DNA of 64,000 bases from Polaribacter sp. Z022. GTDB lineage: Bacteria; Bacteroidota; Bacteroidia; Flavobacteriales; Flavobacteriaceae. The notes beneath the pieces were generated by a model that was given only the letters and a program-made list of their open reading frames with translations, did not search any database and was not told the DNA's origin. Positions 1 through 9,034 of the stretch are shown here, one piece after another. Positions within the stretch are counted from its first letter, which is position 1; the number at the start of each line of letters is the position of its first letter. The DNA lies in NCBI RefSeq assembly GCF_023555495.1, contig NZ_JALCZO010000001.1, positions 124,001-188,000 on the forward strand, written 5' to 3'. Made by a program: the position numbers and the translations under genes.

Positions 1-130
1 GCAATTCCTATTCAATTTACTTTTGGAAAAACTTTTTAAGATACAAGGTTTCTATATTATTAGATAATTACACCATACAATTACACAAATAAACAGTTAG
101 TCTTTTTTACAATTTAAAGAATAAGAATTG

Positions 131-138
131 TATTTTTG
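131..138 (+). promoter_or_regulatory. -7 promoter box (TAnnTTTG) of pabB
   Basis: TATTTTTG matches the Bacteroidota -7 consensus TAnnTTTG exactly. It ends 8 nt before the ATG at 147, so the transcript would be leaderless or nearly so. No convincing -33 TTG is seen at the usual distance. Confidence 0.55.
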
Positions 139-146
139 GCACGAAT

Positions 147-1448
147 ATGCAAAGAACCATACGTACTTTTTCTGTAGAAAACATTCAGAAGTTTAAAGAC
201 AATTTGTTATGCTGGTCTCAGCAATTTGACACTGTTATTTGGTTAGATTCTAACAATTATCAACAAAAATATTCTAGTTTTAATTGTGCTTTGGCAGCAG
301 ATGATTTTACTTCTATAAAAACTGATTATTACAATGCTTTTGATAAGTTAAAAGAATATCAAACAATTACAAAAGATTACATTTTTGGGTACATAACTTA
401 TGATGTTAAAAATGATGTAGAAAAACTGTCTTCAACAAATTTTGATGGTTTAGATTTTGCAGACATGTATTTCTTTCAACCCAAAAAACTTGTTTTTATA
501 AAAGAAAACTCGGTAGAATTTCATTATTTAAAATTGGTAGATGACGAAATTGAAACTGATTTTAAAGAAATAGAAAAATACAAAAAATACAAAAAACAAG
601 ATTCTGAAAGTGAAATCAAAATAAAACTTCGCATTCATAAAGACGAGTATCATTCTAAAGTAACCAAAGTTTTAGAGCATATACATAGAGGAGATATTTA
701 TGAAGCCAATTTTTGTCAAGAGTTTTATGCAGAAAATGCCACTATAAATCCTGTAGAAGTTTACAACCATCTAAATCAAATTTCAGAGCCTCCTTTTGCG
801 TCGTTTTTAAAACTTGAAGATACATATACTCTATGTGCTTCTCCAGAAAGGTACCTAAAAAAAGAAGGTTCAAAAATTATTTCACAACCCATAAAAGGAA
901 CTGCAAAAAGGTTGGTTAGTGAAATTGATGATGCTCAATTAGCATCAGATTTAATGAGAGATGAAAAAGAACGTGCAGAAAATGTAATGATTGTAGATTT
1001 GGTAAGAAACGATTTATCTAAAACTGCAAAAAAAGGGAGTGTAAAAGTAGAAGAATTATGCAAAGTCTATTCTTTTAAACAAGTTCATCAATTAATTTCT
1101 ACAGTAGTTTCTGAAGTTAAAGAAACTACACATCCTGTAGATGTTATAAAAGATACTTTCCCTATGGGAAGTATGACAGGTGCTCCAAAAGTTTCTGCTA
1201 TGAAAATTATAGAAAACTTAGAAGAAACAAAACGTGGTTTGTATTCTGGTACAATTGGTTATTTTACTCCAGAAAATAATTTTGATTTTAATGTAATTAT
1301 TAGAAGTATATTATATAATGAAGCAAAAAAATACATTTCTTATTCTGTTGGTGGTGCAATTACAGCTAAATCTGTAGTAGAAAAAGAGTATGAAGAGTGT
1401 TTATTAAAAGCCAAAGCAATGAAATATGTTTTGCTAAATTCTAAATAG
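147..1448 (+). CDS. pabB: Aminodeoxychorismate synthase component I (PabB)
   Basis: A chorismate-binding enzyme that aminates chorismate to 4-amino-4-deoxychorismate for folate synthesis, in the cytoplasm, with ammonia from a PabA-type amidotransferase not present here. The 433-residue protein carries the C-terminal chorismate-binding fold, with PIKGT at 248-252, then DEKERAENVMIVDLVRNDLS and GSMTGAPK. The lysine in PIKGT is typical of PabB; TrpE has PIAGT at this place, which is why I prefer PabB over anthranilate synthase or isochorismate synthase. The start is supported by a -7 box 8 nt upstream. It is the first gene of the window; the next gene follows after 27 nt and may be cotranscribed. 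Confidence 0.9.
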   Translation: MQRTIRTFSVENIQKFKDNLLCWSQQFDTVIWLDSNNYQQKYSSFNCALAADDFTSIKTDYYNAFDKLKEYQTITKDYIFGYITYDVKNDVEKLSSTNFDGLDFADMYFFQPKKLVFIKENSVEFHYLKLVDDEIETDFKEIEKYKKYKKQDSESEIKIKLRIHKDEYHSKVTKVLEHIHRGDIYEANFCQEFYAENATINPVEVYNHLNQISEPPFASFLKLEDTYTLCASPERYLKKEGSKIISQPIKGTAKRLVSEIDDAQLASDLMRDEKERAENVMIVDLVRNDLSKTAKKGSVKVEELCKVYSFKQVHQLISTVVSEVKETTHPVDVIKDTFPMGSMTGAPKVSAMKIIENLEETKRGLYSGTIGYFTPENNFDFNVIIRSILYNEAKKYISYSVGGAITAKSVVEKEYEECLLKAKAMKYVLLNSK

Positions 1449-1475
1449 AATTTTACCTTTAGAAAAAAAAAGAAA

Positions 1476-2075
1476 ATGGCTAAATATTGGACTTCAAAAA
1501 ACAATAAAAATATAGATGTTGTTTTAATTGATAATAATAGTATTTATAAAGGGAACATTAAATTTGAAGCCCTAAACCACTTTACTAAACAAATTGAAAA
1601 CAATAAAATTCCTGAAGGATTGTTTTCAATCCCTTTTTCATATATATCAAGAATAGAAAATCAAAAAAATAAGGAAGAAATTAAAATTTACTTCAATAAA
1701 GATTCTGAAGAAGAATTAATTTCTAAAAATGAAACCGTAAAAAATGAAATGTTTAGTTATTTAAGAGACGTTCTCCCAAAACTGGTTTACTCAAAAAAAA
1801 CTCCTTCTTTTTTTAAATATTTAAAACCTCAATTATTCGCAATATTTTTTACAATTGTTATTTTTTTATGGTCTTTATATTATGCAATTCAGATAGAAAA
1901 TGGAGTTGAATATGTTTTAAAAGGAAGAGCAGGTTTACTCTCTCTAATTTATTCAATAGGATTATTGGGTGTAACAAAAGTAATTCTACTTTTTACAATA
2001 TTAATTGGAATAGGACTGTTTTCTTTAATTAGAAAAAATAAAACCAGATCTGAAATAGAACAACTTATAAGATGA
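1476..2075 (+). CDS. Unknown protein with two C-terminal membrane segments
   Basis: I do not recognise a family. The 199-residue protein has a soluble N-terminal part of about 115 residues, rich in Lys, Glu and Asn. Two hydrophobic segments follow at about 117-138 and 160-185, and the tail is basic. It starts 27 nt after pabB and its stop overlaps the next gene by 4 nt (ATGA), so it opens a three-gene unit of small unknown proteins. The tight packing suggests a common function, perhaps at the inner membrane, but nothing in the sequence names it. Confidence 0.65.
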   Translation: MAKYWTSKNNKNIDVVLIDNNSIYKGNIKFEALNHFTKQIENNKIPEGLFSIPFSYISRIENQKNKEEIKIYFNKDSEEELISKNETVKNEMFSYLRDVLPKLVYSKKTPSFFKYLKPQLFAIFFTIVIFLWSLYYAIQIENGVEYVLKGRAGLLSLIYSIGLLGVTKVILLFTILIGIGLFSLIRKNKTRSEIEQLIR

Positions 2076-2305
2076 TAATTAACCAAGAAGAACTCTTTAC
2101 TAAAACTTTAGAAGCTTTAGAAGAAAAAGCAAACGAGCAAAATATGTTCAATAAGTTTTTAGAATTATATCCTAAAGAATGGAAAAAACTAAAAATTACG
2201 TTTTCTAAATTTAACAGAAGTAAACAATTTGGCAAAACAATTCCTTTACCAAAACCAGAAGTTGCTCTAAGAAAAGAGATTAGAATTTGGTTAACAAAGC
2301 AATAA
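2072..2305 (+). CDS. Small unknown soluble protein
   Basis: A 77-residue charged protein with no signal peptide or membrane segment and no motif I recognise. It overlaps the preceding membrane-protein gene by 4 nt, and its TAA is followed directly by the ATG of the next gene with no spacer. This translational coupling on both sides is the main reason to call it real. The N-terminal 45 residues look helical (Glu/Lys-rich); the C-terminal part has a short Pro-rich stretch (TIPLPKPEV). Confidence 0.6.
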   Translation: MIINQEELFTKTLEALEEKANEQNMFNKFLELYPKEWKKLKITFSKFNRSKQFGKTIPLPKPEVALRKEIRIWLTKQ

Positions 2306-2767
2306 ATGGCAGATTTAATTTCATCTATTTTAGAAATCTTTCTTGAAATTAAATATTGGATAAAACATGGTAAACAGAGAAAATACGAGAAAGAAAATAA
2401 CCTCCCAAAAAAGATTGTTTGGTATCCATATTCAAAGCAATTTTTTATCCTATTTATAATTTTTATTACTGTTTGTTTTCTATTCTTTTACGTTACTAAT
2501 ATTGAGAAGAATAAAGAAAATACTGAAAAAATAATGATCAAAATTTCTAAACTTTTAGAGGATGAAAAAAAGCAGTTTGGTAAATATCCTTCAGAACTAA
2601 ATACACTAATTAGAAATAACCCATTAAGAAAAGGTTTAGAGTTCAATAGCTGGAAAACTCCTTTTGTTTACACAATTACTAAAGATGGAAAAAATTACAA
2701 ACTAATTTCTAAAGGAGGTGATAGAAAACTAAATACTGAAGATGATATTTCTTACTCTTCAAAATAA
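2306..2767 (+). CDS. Membrane-anchored protein with GspG-like C-terminal domain
   Basis: A 153-residue protein: about 45 N-terminal cytoplasmic residues, one membrane segment at about 47-66, then an outer domain. That domain resembles the C-terminal part of type II secretion pseudopilins (GspG): a helix, KYPSELNTL, a WKTPFVYTI strand, YKLISKGGDRK and a final NTEDDI, as in the family pattern 'DPWG..Y.Y....Y.l.S.G.DG..gT.DDI'. There is no prepilin peptidase site and the N-terminus is not pilin-like, so it is probably not a functional pseudopilin. It is the last gene of a coupled trio. Function unknown. Confidence 0.65.
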   Translation: MADLISSILEIFLEIKYWIKHGKQRKYEKENNLPKKIVWYPYSKQFFILFIIFITVCFLFFYVTNIEKNKENTEKIMIKISKLLEDEKKQFGKYPSELNTLIRNNPLRKGLEFNSWKTPFVYTITKDGKNYKLISKGGDRKLNTEDDISYSSK

Positions 2768-2793
2768 AGTATCTACATCACATTTAAAAATGT

Positions 2794-2801
2794 TATTTTT
2801 G
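2794..2801 (+). promoter_or_regulatory. -7 promoter box of tilS
   Basis: TATTTTTG, an exact TAnnTTTG match, ends 7 nt before the tilS ATG at 2809. This again implies a leaderless or very short leader mRNA. Confidence 0.55.
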
Positions 2802-2808
2802 AAGTATA

Positions 2809-4143
2809 ATGCTACAAAAACTATCAAACCACATCAATAAAAACCTTCCTTTTTTAAAGGATAAAAAATTATTGATCGCCATTTCTGGCGGAATTGACTC
2901 TGTAGTTTTAACTCATCTTTTATCAGCTTTAAAATTTAATATTTCTCTAGCTCATTGCAACTTTAATATACGTGGAATTGAAAGCGATAAAGATGAAGAT
3001 TTTATAATATCTTTAGGAGAAAAACTAAACGTAAAAACTTTTACAACGCATTTTAAAACTGAAGAGTTTGCTAAGAAAAACAAACAATCAACTCAAATTG
3101 CAGCAAGAAACCTACGTTATAATTGGTTTAATGAGTTAATTCATAAATATGAGTTTGATTTTGTTTTAACTGCACATCATGCAGATGATAATTTAGAAAC
3201 TTTTTTAATAAATTTAACAAGAGGAACAGGTTTAGAGGGTTTAACAGGAATACCAGAAATTAATGGAAACATTGTAAGACCTTTATTAAAATTTTCTCGT
3301 CAAGAAATTATTGACTTTGCAAAAGAAAATAATATTGATTGGAGAGAAGATAAAAGTAATGCATCTACAAAATATACTCGAAATAAAATTAGACACCAAG
3401 TTTTACCAATTCTAAAAGAAATTAATCCTAGTTTGTTAGATACTTTTGCAAATACAACTGAACATTTACAAGAAAATCAGCAAATTATTGAAGATAGAAT
3501 AAACGAAGTTTCATTAAAAGTTCTTCAAAAGAATTTTAAGTCAGAAAAAGAAATTATAAAAATTGAAATTAAGAAGATTAAAAGCTTATCGAACTCTAAA
3601 GCCTATTTATATCAGCTTTTAAAAGATTATAATTTTACAGAATGGAATGATGTTTACAACCTACTTTCTGCGCAATCTGGAAAACAAATTTTTTCTAAAA
3701 CTCATATTTTATTAAAAGATAGAGATTTTTTAATCCTTACTAAAATAGATTTCTCAACTGCTCTCGAAACAATTTTTCAAATTGAAGAAAATACGTCTGA
3801 AATTAAACAACCTATTCATTTAAATATTGAAAATGTTATAGAAAAATCAATAGAAAACAAGCAAACTATTTTTGTAGATAAAGAAGAGTTAGTATTTCCT
3901 TTAAAACTCAGAAAATGGCAAAATGGCGATTTCTTTTATCCAAAAGGAATGAATGGGAAAAAGAAATTAAGCAAGTATTTTAAAGATGAAAAACTTTCTC
4001 TGATAGAAAAGCAAAATACTTGGTTACTATGTAATAATAACAATATTATTATTTGGGTTATTGGTTATAGACAAGACAAAAGATTTGTTACTAAAAAAAA
4101 CAGCAATTCAATTATAAAATTGTCTTTAATAACCAGAGATTAA
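2809..4143 (+). CDS. tilS: tRNA(Ile)-lysidine synthase
   Basis: Modifies C34 of the CAU-anticodon isoleucine tRNA to lysidine using lysine and ATP, so that it reads AUA; cytoplasmic and normally essential. The 444-residue protein has the PP-loop SGGIDS at 26-31 and an N-type ATP pyrophosphatase domain including HHADDNLETFLINLTRGTGL. The C-terminal TilS domain ends in LRKWQNGDFF, GKKKLSKYFKDEK and IIWVIGYRQDKRF. The length is normal for the family. The promoter box just upstream indicates transcription independent of the three small genes before it. Confidence 0.95.
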   Translation: MLQKLSNHINKNLPFLKDKKLLIAISGGIDSVVLTHLLSALKFNISLAHCNFNIRGIESDKDEDFIISLGEKLNVKTFTTHFKTEEFAKKNKQSTQIAARNLRYNWFNELIHKYEFDFVLTAHHADDNLETFLINLTRGTGLEGLTGIPEINGNIVRPLLKFSRQEIIDFAKENNIDWREDKSNASTKYTRNKIRHQVLPILKEINPSLLDTFANTTEHLQENQQIIEDRINEVSLKVLQKNFKSEKEIIKIEIKKIKSLSNSKAYLYQLLKDYNFTEWNDVYNLLSAQSGKQIFSKTHILLKDRDFLILTKIDFSTALETIFQIEENTSEIKQPIHLNIENVIEKSIENKQTIFVDKEELVFPLKLRKWQNGDFFYPKGMNGKKKLSKYFKDEKLSLIEKQNTWLLCNNNNIIIWVIGYRQDKRFVTKKNSNSIIKLSLITRD

Positions 4144-4318
4144 TTTAATTCATTATCACTTAAATTACCTTCTTAAATTCATTTATTTTATCTAATTAAG
4201 AATTAAAACAAGTGTTTAACAATAAAATTACTGTCTTAAGGATTTTTAAATTGATGTTTTTTTAGTTTGAAAAAAAACAATTTGTGTAAAATAAATTCAA
4301 TTTCAAACAAATTCTCAA

Positions 4319-4343
4319 AAAACGATGTAATTTATATCGTTTT
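4319..4343 (+). terminator. Candidate hairpin terminator between tilS and ppc
   Basis: An 8-bp perfect inverted repeat, AAAACGAT (4319-4326) and ATCGTTTT (4336-4343), has a 9-nt loop and a short T-run. It lies 175 nt after the tilS stop, so it could end tilS transcripts or act in the ppc leader. The remaining sequence between 4144 and 4318 shows no gene. Confidence 0.35.
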
Positions 4344-4348
4344 CGTAA

Positions 4349-4399
4349 AAAAAAGGCTAATTAATAACATTAACGCAAGATATATTAAGAGCCTTTTTT
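4349..4399 (+). promoter_or_regulatory. Inverted repeat just upstream of ppc
   Basis: AAAAAAGGCT (4349-4358) pairs perfectly with AGCCTTTTTT (4390-4399) across a 31-nt loop. The 3' arm ends 30 nt before the ppc ATG. It resembles an intrinsic terminator with a long loop and could be an attenuator or the end of an unseen short transcript. Its role is inference. Confidence 0.3.
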
Positions 4400-4429
4400 G
4401 TAACTTCACACCATTAAAATTGACTTAAT

Positions 4430-7009
4430 ATGAACAATTTACCCAAATTAGATAGGTTTAACGAAAATGTCTTGTCTAAATATCAAATTTACAATAGTAT
4501 TTTTACTACACTTCCATTTGACACAATAGATGACACAGGAGTATTATTACCTCTGTTACATAAAGTATGTAAAAAAGGTTTTGATTTAGAAAAGAACCCT
4601 ACAGAAATTGTAGAGCATTTTTTTAAAAAATACCAAGAAAATCCTTCTGAAAAAGAAAAGGCAGATTTACTTTTTCGTTTTATTCAATTTATAGAACGTC
4701 AAGTAGTTTTATTTGATGCAATTGAAGATGCTGCATTTCCTGTTGTTAATAATATGGATGGTTTTGGGTCTTTGAGAGCCTCAAAAGAATCTGCAAATTT
4801 AAGCAACAAAAAAGAAGAGTTAAAAGCTTATTTAGAAGACTTTAAAGTTCGTGTTGTTTTAACAGCACACCCTACTCAATTTTATCCAGGTTCTGTTCTA
4901 GGTATTATTACAGATTTAGACAAAGCTATTCAAGAAGATGATTTATTATTAATCAGAAAATTGTTAGCTCAATTAGGTAAAACGCCATTTTATAAGAAAG
5001 AAAAGCCATCTCCTTTTGATGAAGCAGTAAGTTTAGTATGGTATTTAGAGCATGTTTTTTATCACTCTGTACCTAAAATTTACAACTATATTCAACATCA
5101 TATTTATGATGGAAAACCAATTGATAATGAAATTATTGATCTAGGTTTTTGGCCTGGGGGAGACAGAGATGGAAACCCTTTTGTAACCACTAAAATTACT
5201 TTAGATGTTGCAGAAAGATTGCGTCAAACAATTTTAAGAAGCTATTACAGAGATGTAAGACGTTTAAAAAGACGTTTTACTTTTGATGGTGTTCAAGAAA
5301 TTTTAGTTCGTGTAGAAAAAAGATTATATAAACACGTTGTAAGAAGTTATACTAAAGTAAATTTCTCTCAAAAAATTCTTTTAGAAGAATTATATGCAGC
5401 TAGAGAAATTATTGTAAACGAACACCAAGGTTTATTTGTAGAAGAATTAAACGACTTTATAAATAAAGTAAGAATTTTTGGATTCCATTTTGCAACTTTA
5501 GATATTAGACAAGACAGTAGAGTTCATCACCAAGCGTTTACTCAAATTGTAAAAGATTTACAAGCTCAAGGAGATAAAACGTTCCCTAAAAATTACCTAA
5601 ACCTTTCTGAAGAAGAACAAGTAACTATCCTTTCTTCAATTAAAGGAAGTATTGACCCTAGTATATTAACAGATGAAGTTTCTGTAAAAACAATAGAGTC
5701 TATTTATGCATTAAAAACCATTCAACAAAGAAATGGAGAACGTGGTGCAAATCGTTACATAATTAGTAACAATCAAACTGCATTAAACGTAATGGAAACA
5801 TTTGCAATGTTAAATTTATGTGGTTTTGAAAATGAATTACCTGTAGATGTAATTCCTCTTTTTGAAACTGTAGAAGATTTAATTAACGCAGAAGATGTAA
5901 TGCGTACTTTATATTCAAACAAAACATATAGATATCATCTTTCTAAAAGAAAAAACAAACAAACTATTATGTTAGGTTTTTCTGATGGAACAAAAGATGG
6001 TGGTTATTTAATGGCAAACTGGGGTATTTTTAAAGCTAAAGAAGCTTTAACAAGAATCTCTAGAGAATTTGATATTGAAGTTATATTCTTTGACGGACGT
6101 GGAGGACCTCCTGCACGTGGTGGAGGAAAGTCTCATCAATTTTATGCTTCTTTAGGACCAACTATTGAAAATAAAGAAATTCAATTAACAATTCAGGGAC
6201 AAACTATTAGTTCTAATTTTGGTACTAAAAACTCTTCTCAATATAACTTAGAACAACTATTAAGTTCTGGTATTAAAAATGATGTTTTTACTAAAGATCA
6301 ATTAAACGATACTCATAGAGAATTAATAGAAGATATGGCTGCTACAAGCTACCAAGCTTATGTAGATTTTAAAAAGCATCCTAAATTTTTACCGTATTTA
6401 GAAAAGATGAGTACGTTAAAATATTATGCTAAAACAAATATTGGTAGTAGACCAAGTAAGCGTTCTAATTCTGATACTTTAGATTTCTCTCAATTAAGAG
6501 CAATTCCTTTTGTTGGAAGTTGGAGTCAATTAAAACAAAACGTACCTGGTTTCTTTGGTGTAGGTACAGCTTTAAAAAAGTATGAAGATGCTGGTAGATT
6601 TGACGAAGTAATTGAGTTTTATAACGCTTCAGATTTCTTTAGAACTTTACTAGAAAATAGTATGATGAGTTTAACAAAATCTTTCTTTGGTTTAACAGCT
6701 TATATGGCAGACGACCCAGAGTTTGGAGAGTTTTGGAAATTAATTTTTGCTGAATATGAAACAACAAAAAGATTACTTTTAAAACTTACTGGACACTCAG
6801 AGTTAATGGAGAATTTCCCTGTAGGAAAAGCTTCAATTGAAGTCAGAGAACAAATAGTTTTACCTTTATTAACGATTCAGCAATATGCTTTAAAGAAAAT
6901 TCAAGAGCTTCAAAAATCTGAAAGAAAAGGTAAAGAGATAGAAATTTATGAAAAAATGGTAATGCGTTCTTTATTTGGTAATATTAATGCAAGTAGAAAC
7001 TCTGCTTAA
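4430..7009 (+). CDS. ppc: Phosphoenolpyruvate carboxylase
   Basis: Carboxylates phosphoenolpyruvate with bicarbonate to oxaloacetate, replenishing the TCA cycle. The 859-residue protein is close to the usual 850-900. Recognisable motifs are the catalytic VVLTAHPTQ, FWPGGDRDGNPF, GFHFATLDIRQDSRVH, MLGFSDGTKDGGYL, the glycine loop FDGRGGPPARGGGKSH, and the C-terminal SLFGNINASRNSA. It stands alone, with hairpins upstream and a 54-nt gap to the next gene. No clear TAnnTTTG box was found close to its start. Confidence 0.95.
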   Translation: MNNLPKLDRFNENVLSKYQIYNSIFTTLPFDTIDDTGVLLPLLHKVCKKGFDLEKNPTEIVEHFFKKYQENPSEKEKADLLFRFIQFIERQVVLFDAIEDAAFPVVNNMDGFGSLRASKESANLSNKKEELKAYLEDFKVRVVLTAHPTQFYPGSVLGIITDLDKAIQEDDLLLIRKLLAQLGKTPFYKKEKPSPFDEAVSLVWYLEHVFYHSVPKIYNYIQHHIYDGKPIDNEIIDLGFWPGGDRDGNPFVTTKITLDVAERLRQTILRSYYRDVRRLKRRFTFDGVQEILVRVEKRLYKHVVRSYTKVNFSQKILLEELYAAREIIVNEHQGLFVEELNDFINKVRIFGFHFATLDIRQDSRVHHQAFTQIVKDLQAQGDKTFPKNYLNLSEEEQVTILSSIKGSIDPSILTDEVSVKTIESIYALKTIQQRNGERGANRYIISNNQTALNVMETFAMLNLCGFENELPVDVIPLFETVEDLINAEDVMRTLYSNKTYRYHLSKRKNKQTIMLGFSDGTKDGGYLMANWGIFKAKEALTRISREFDIEVIFFDGRGGPPARGGGKSHQFYASLGPTIENKEIQLTIQGQTISSNFGTKNSSQYNLEQLLSSGIKNDVFTKDQLNDTHRELIEDMAATSYQAYVDFKKHPKFLPYLEKMSTLKYYAKTNIGSRPSKRSNSDTLDFSQLRAIPFVGSWSQLKQNVPGFFGVGTALKKYEDAGRFDEVIEFYNASDFFRTLLENSMMSLTKSFFGLTAYMADDPEFGEFWKLIFAEYETTKRLLLKLTGHSELMENFPVGKASIEVREQIVLPLLTIQQYALKKIQELQKSERKGKEIEIYEKMVMRSLFGNINASRNSA

Positions 7010-7063
7010 ACTTTTATTTATCAAAGAATTAAATTATCTTTATAAAAGTATAATATTCGTTTT

Positions 7064-7450
7064 ATGAAAAAATTCGTTTTTTTACTTTTAACCTTATTTG
7101 TTAGTAGTTTTTGCTTTTCTCAAAATGCAGAAACTACTAACAATAATTTTTTACCAATTAGTATTTACACTTCTTCTTTTAAAGTAAATACAAATAACAT
7201 TGCATCTTACGCTTCAATTAAGAAAAACTTAAATTTTCCTGATTTATACAATTTTGCTTCAGTTTCTTTTGAAGAATTAGATTCTCATAAATTTTTAATT
7301 ATTGATAATAATTTTGGTATAAAACCAACCAAATTTATTTACGATGACTATAAAAGTTATAGAGATGAAAATCTTTTAAAAGGCTTTTTTCAGAAATACG
7401 ATTTAACAAGATGGCAACCTTGTAATATCATTCCACCACGTGTTAATTAA
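7064..7450 (+). CDS. Small exported protein of unknown function
   Basis: 128 residues with a clear signal peptide (MKKFVFLLLTLFVSSFCFSQ, cleavage after about residue 20). The mature part is about 108 residues with no motif or repeat I recognise and a single Cys near the end. It lies between ppc and the YifB ATPase (28-nt gap downstream), and nothing in the context suggests a role. The signal peptide and spacing support a real gene. Confidence 0.6.
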   Translation: MKKFVFLLLTLFVSSFCFSQNAETTNNNFLPISIYTSSFKVNTNNIASYASIKKNLNFPDLYNFASVSFEELDSHKFLIIDNNFGIKPTKFIYDDYKSYRDENLLKGFFQKYDLTRWQPCNIIPPRVN

Positions 7451-7478
7451 TTTTCTTTATATTTAAAGAAAAAAAAGA

Positions 7479-9014
7479 ATGCTTGTTAAAGTCTATGGCT
7501 CTGCCGTTTTTGGTATTGAGGCAACTACTATTACTGTAGAAGTAAATATTGATAAAGGAATTGGTTATCACCTTGTAGGTTTACCAGATAAAGCTGTAAG
7601 TGAAAGTTCTTACAGAATTTCAGCTGCTCTCAATAACAATAATTACAAACTTCCTGGAAAGAAAATCATAATTAACATGGCACCTGCTGATATTCGTAAA
7701 GAAGGTGCTTCATATGATTTAACTTTAGCTATAGGAATATTGGCTGCTTCCAATCAAATTAAGTCAGATAATATTTCAGACTTTTTAATAATGGGAGAAC
7801 TCTCTTTAGATGGTAGTCTACAACCTATTAGAGGTGCTTTACCTATTGCAATAAAAGCAAGAGAAGAAGGTTTTAAACATTTAATTCTACCCAAAGAAAA
7901 TGCTAAAGAAGCTGCTATTGTAGACAATCTAGAAGTATTAGGTGTAGAAAATATTATGGAGGTCATTAATCATTTTAATGGTGATGATAAAATAGAACCA
8001 ACTATTGTAGATACTAGAGCAGAATTTTATAAAAACATCGATTTTCCTGAGTTTGATTTTTCTGATGTAAAAGGTCAAGAATCTATAAAACGCTGTATGG
8101 AAATTGCAGCTGCTGGTGGACATAATATTATACTTATTGGACCTCCAGGATCTGGAAAAACAATGTTAGCAAAACGTTTGCCAAGTATTTTACCACCAAT
8201 GACTTTACATGAAGCCTTAGAAACCACCAAAATTCATTCTGTAGTTGGTAACACAAAAAATGAAGGATTGCTATATGCTCGACCTTTTAGAAGCCCACAT
8301 CATACAATTTCTAATGTAGCTTTAGTTGGTGGAGGACAATATCCTAGACCTGGAGAAATTTCATTATCTCATAATGGTGTGTTGTTTTTAGATGAATTAC
8401 CAGAATTTAAAAGAGAAGTTTTAGAAGTGATGAGACAACCATTAGAAGACAGAGAAGTCACCATTTCTAGAGCAAAATTTACAGTTACTTATCCAAGTAG
8501 TTTTATGTTGGTTGCTAGTATGAATCCTAGTCCTTCTGGATTTTTCAATGACCCAAATTCTCCTATGACATCTTCTCCACAAGAAATGCAACGTTATTTA
8601 AGTAAAATTTCTGGTCCGTTATTAGATAGAATAGATATTCATATAGAAGTGACCCCAGTACCTTTTGCTAAACTTTCTGAAGAACGAAAGGGAGAATCAT
8701 CTGTAGAAATTAGAAAACGAGTTACGGCTTCTAGAGAAATACAATCAAAACGTTTTAAAGATTTTGAAAACGTACACTATAATGCACAAATGAGTGTAAA
8801 ACAGATTCGTGAATTTTGCAAATTATCACCAGAAAGTTTGTCACTTTTAAAAACGGCCATGGAAAAATTAAACCTTTCTGCTAGAGCTTATGATCGTATT
8901 TTAAAAGTATCTAGAACCATTGCAGATTTAGCAAATTCTACTGATATTTCTCCAGATCATATTGCAGAAGCAATACAGTACAGAAGTTTAGATAGAGATG
9001 GTTGGTTGGGGTAA
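7479..9014 (+). CDS. YifB/ComM family Mg-chelatase-like AAA+ ATPase
   Basis: 511 residues with the three parts of the family: an N-terminal ChlI/Lon-protease-like domain (about 1-170, starting VKVYGSAVFGIEATTITVEV), the AAA+ Mg-chelatase domain with Walker A IGPPGSGKTML at about 218-228 and Walker B VLFLDELPEF, and a C-terminal Mg_chelatase_C domain. In Vibrio and Haemophilus the homologue ComM is a branch-migration helicase that helps integrate DNA during natural transformation. That role is assumed here, not shown. The following gene's start lies only 20 nt beyond its stop. Confidence 0.9.
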   Translation: MLVKVYGSAVFGIEATTITVEVNIDKGIGYHLVGLPDKAVSESSYRISAALNNNNYKLPGKKIIINMAPADIRKEGASYDLTLAIGILAASNQIKSDNISDFLIMGELSLDGSLQPIRGALPIAIKAREEGFKHLILPKENAKEAAIVDNLEVLGVENIMEVINHFNGDDKIEPTIVDTRAEFYKNIDFPEFDFSDVKGQESIKRCMEIAAAGGHNIILIGPPGSGKTMLAKRLPSILPPMTLHEALETTKIHSVVGNTKNEGLLYARPFRSPHHTISNVALVGGGQYPRPGEISLSHNGVLFLDELPEFKREVLEVMRQPLEDREVTISRAKFTVTYPSSFMLVASMNPSPSGFFNDPNSPMTSSPQEMQRYLSKISGPLLDRIDIHIEVTPVPFAKLSEERKGESSVEIRKRVTASREIQSKRFKDFENVHYNAQMSVKQIREFCKLSPESLSLLKTAMEKLNLSARAYDRILKVSRTIADLANSTDISPDHIAEAIQYRSLDRDGWLG

Positions 9015-9020
9015 AATTCT

Positions 9021-9028
9021 TACATTTG
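9021..9028 (+). promoter_or_regulatory. -7 promoter box of the T9SS cargo gene
   Basis: TACATTTG matches TAnnTTTG exactly and ends 6 nt before the ATG at 9035; a TTG at 9002-9004 is a possible -33 element (16-nt spacing). This supports 9035 over the earlier in-frame start at 9002. Confidence 0.5.
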
Positions 9029-9034
9029 CTTGCA

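Noticed and set aside
1..146. Gene fragment at the left edge
   Set aside because: No open frame of useful length or recognisable protein similarity was seen on either strand.
147..1448. Anthranilate synthase component I (TrpE)
   Set aside because: PIKGT with Lys is the PabB form; TrpE has PIAGT, and no trp genes are nearby.
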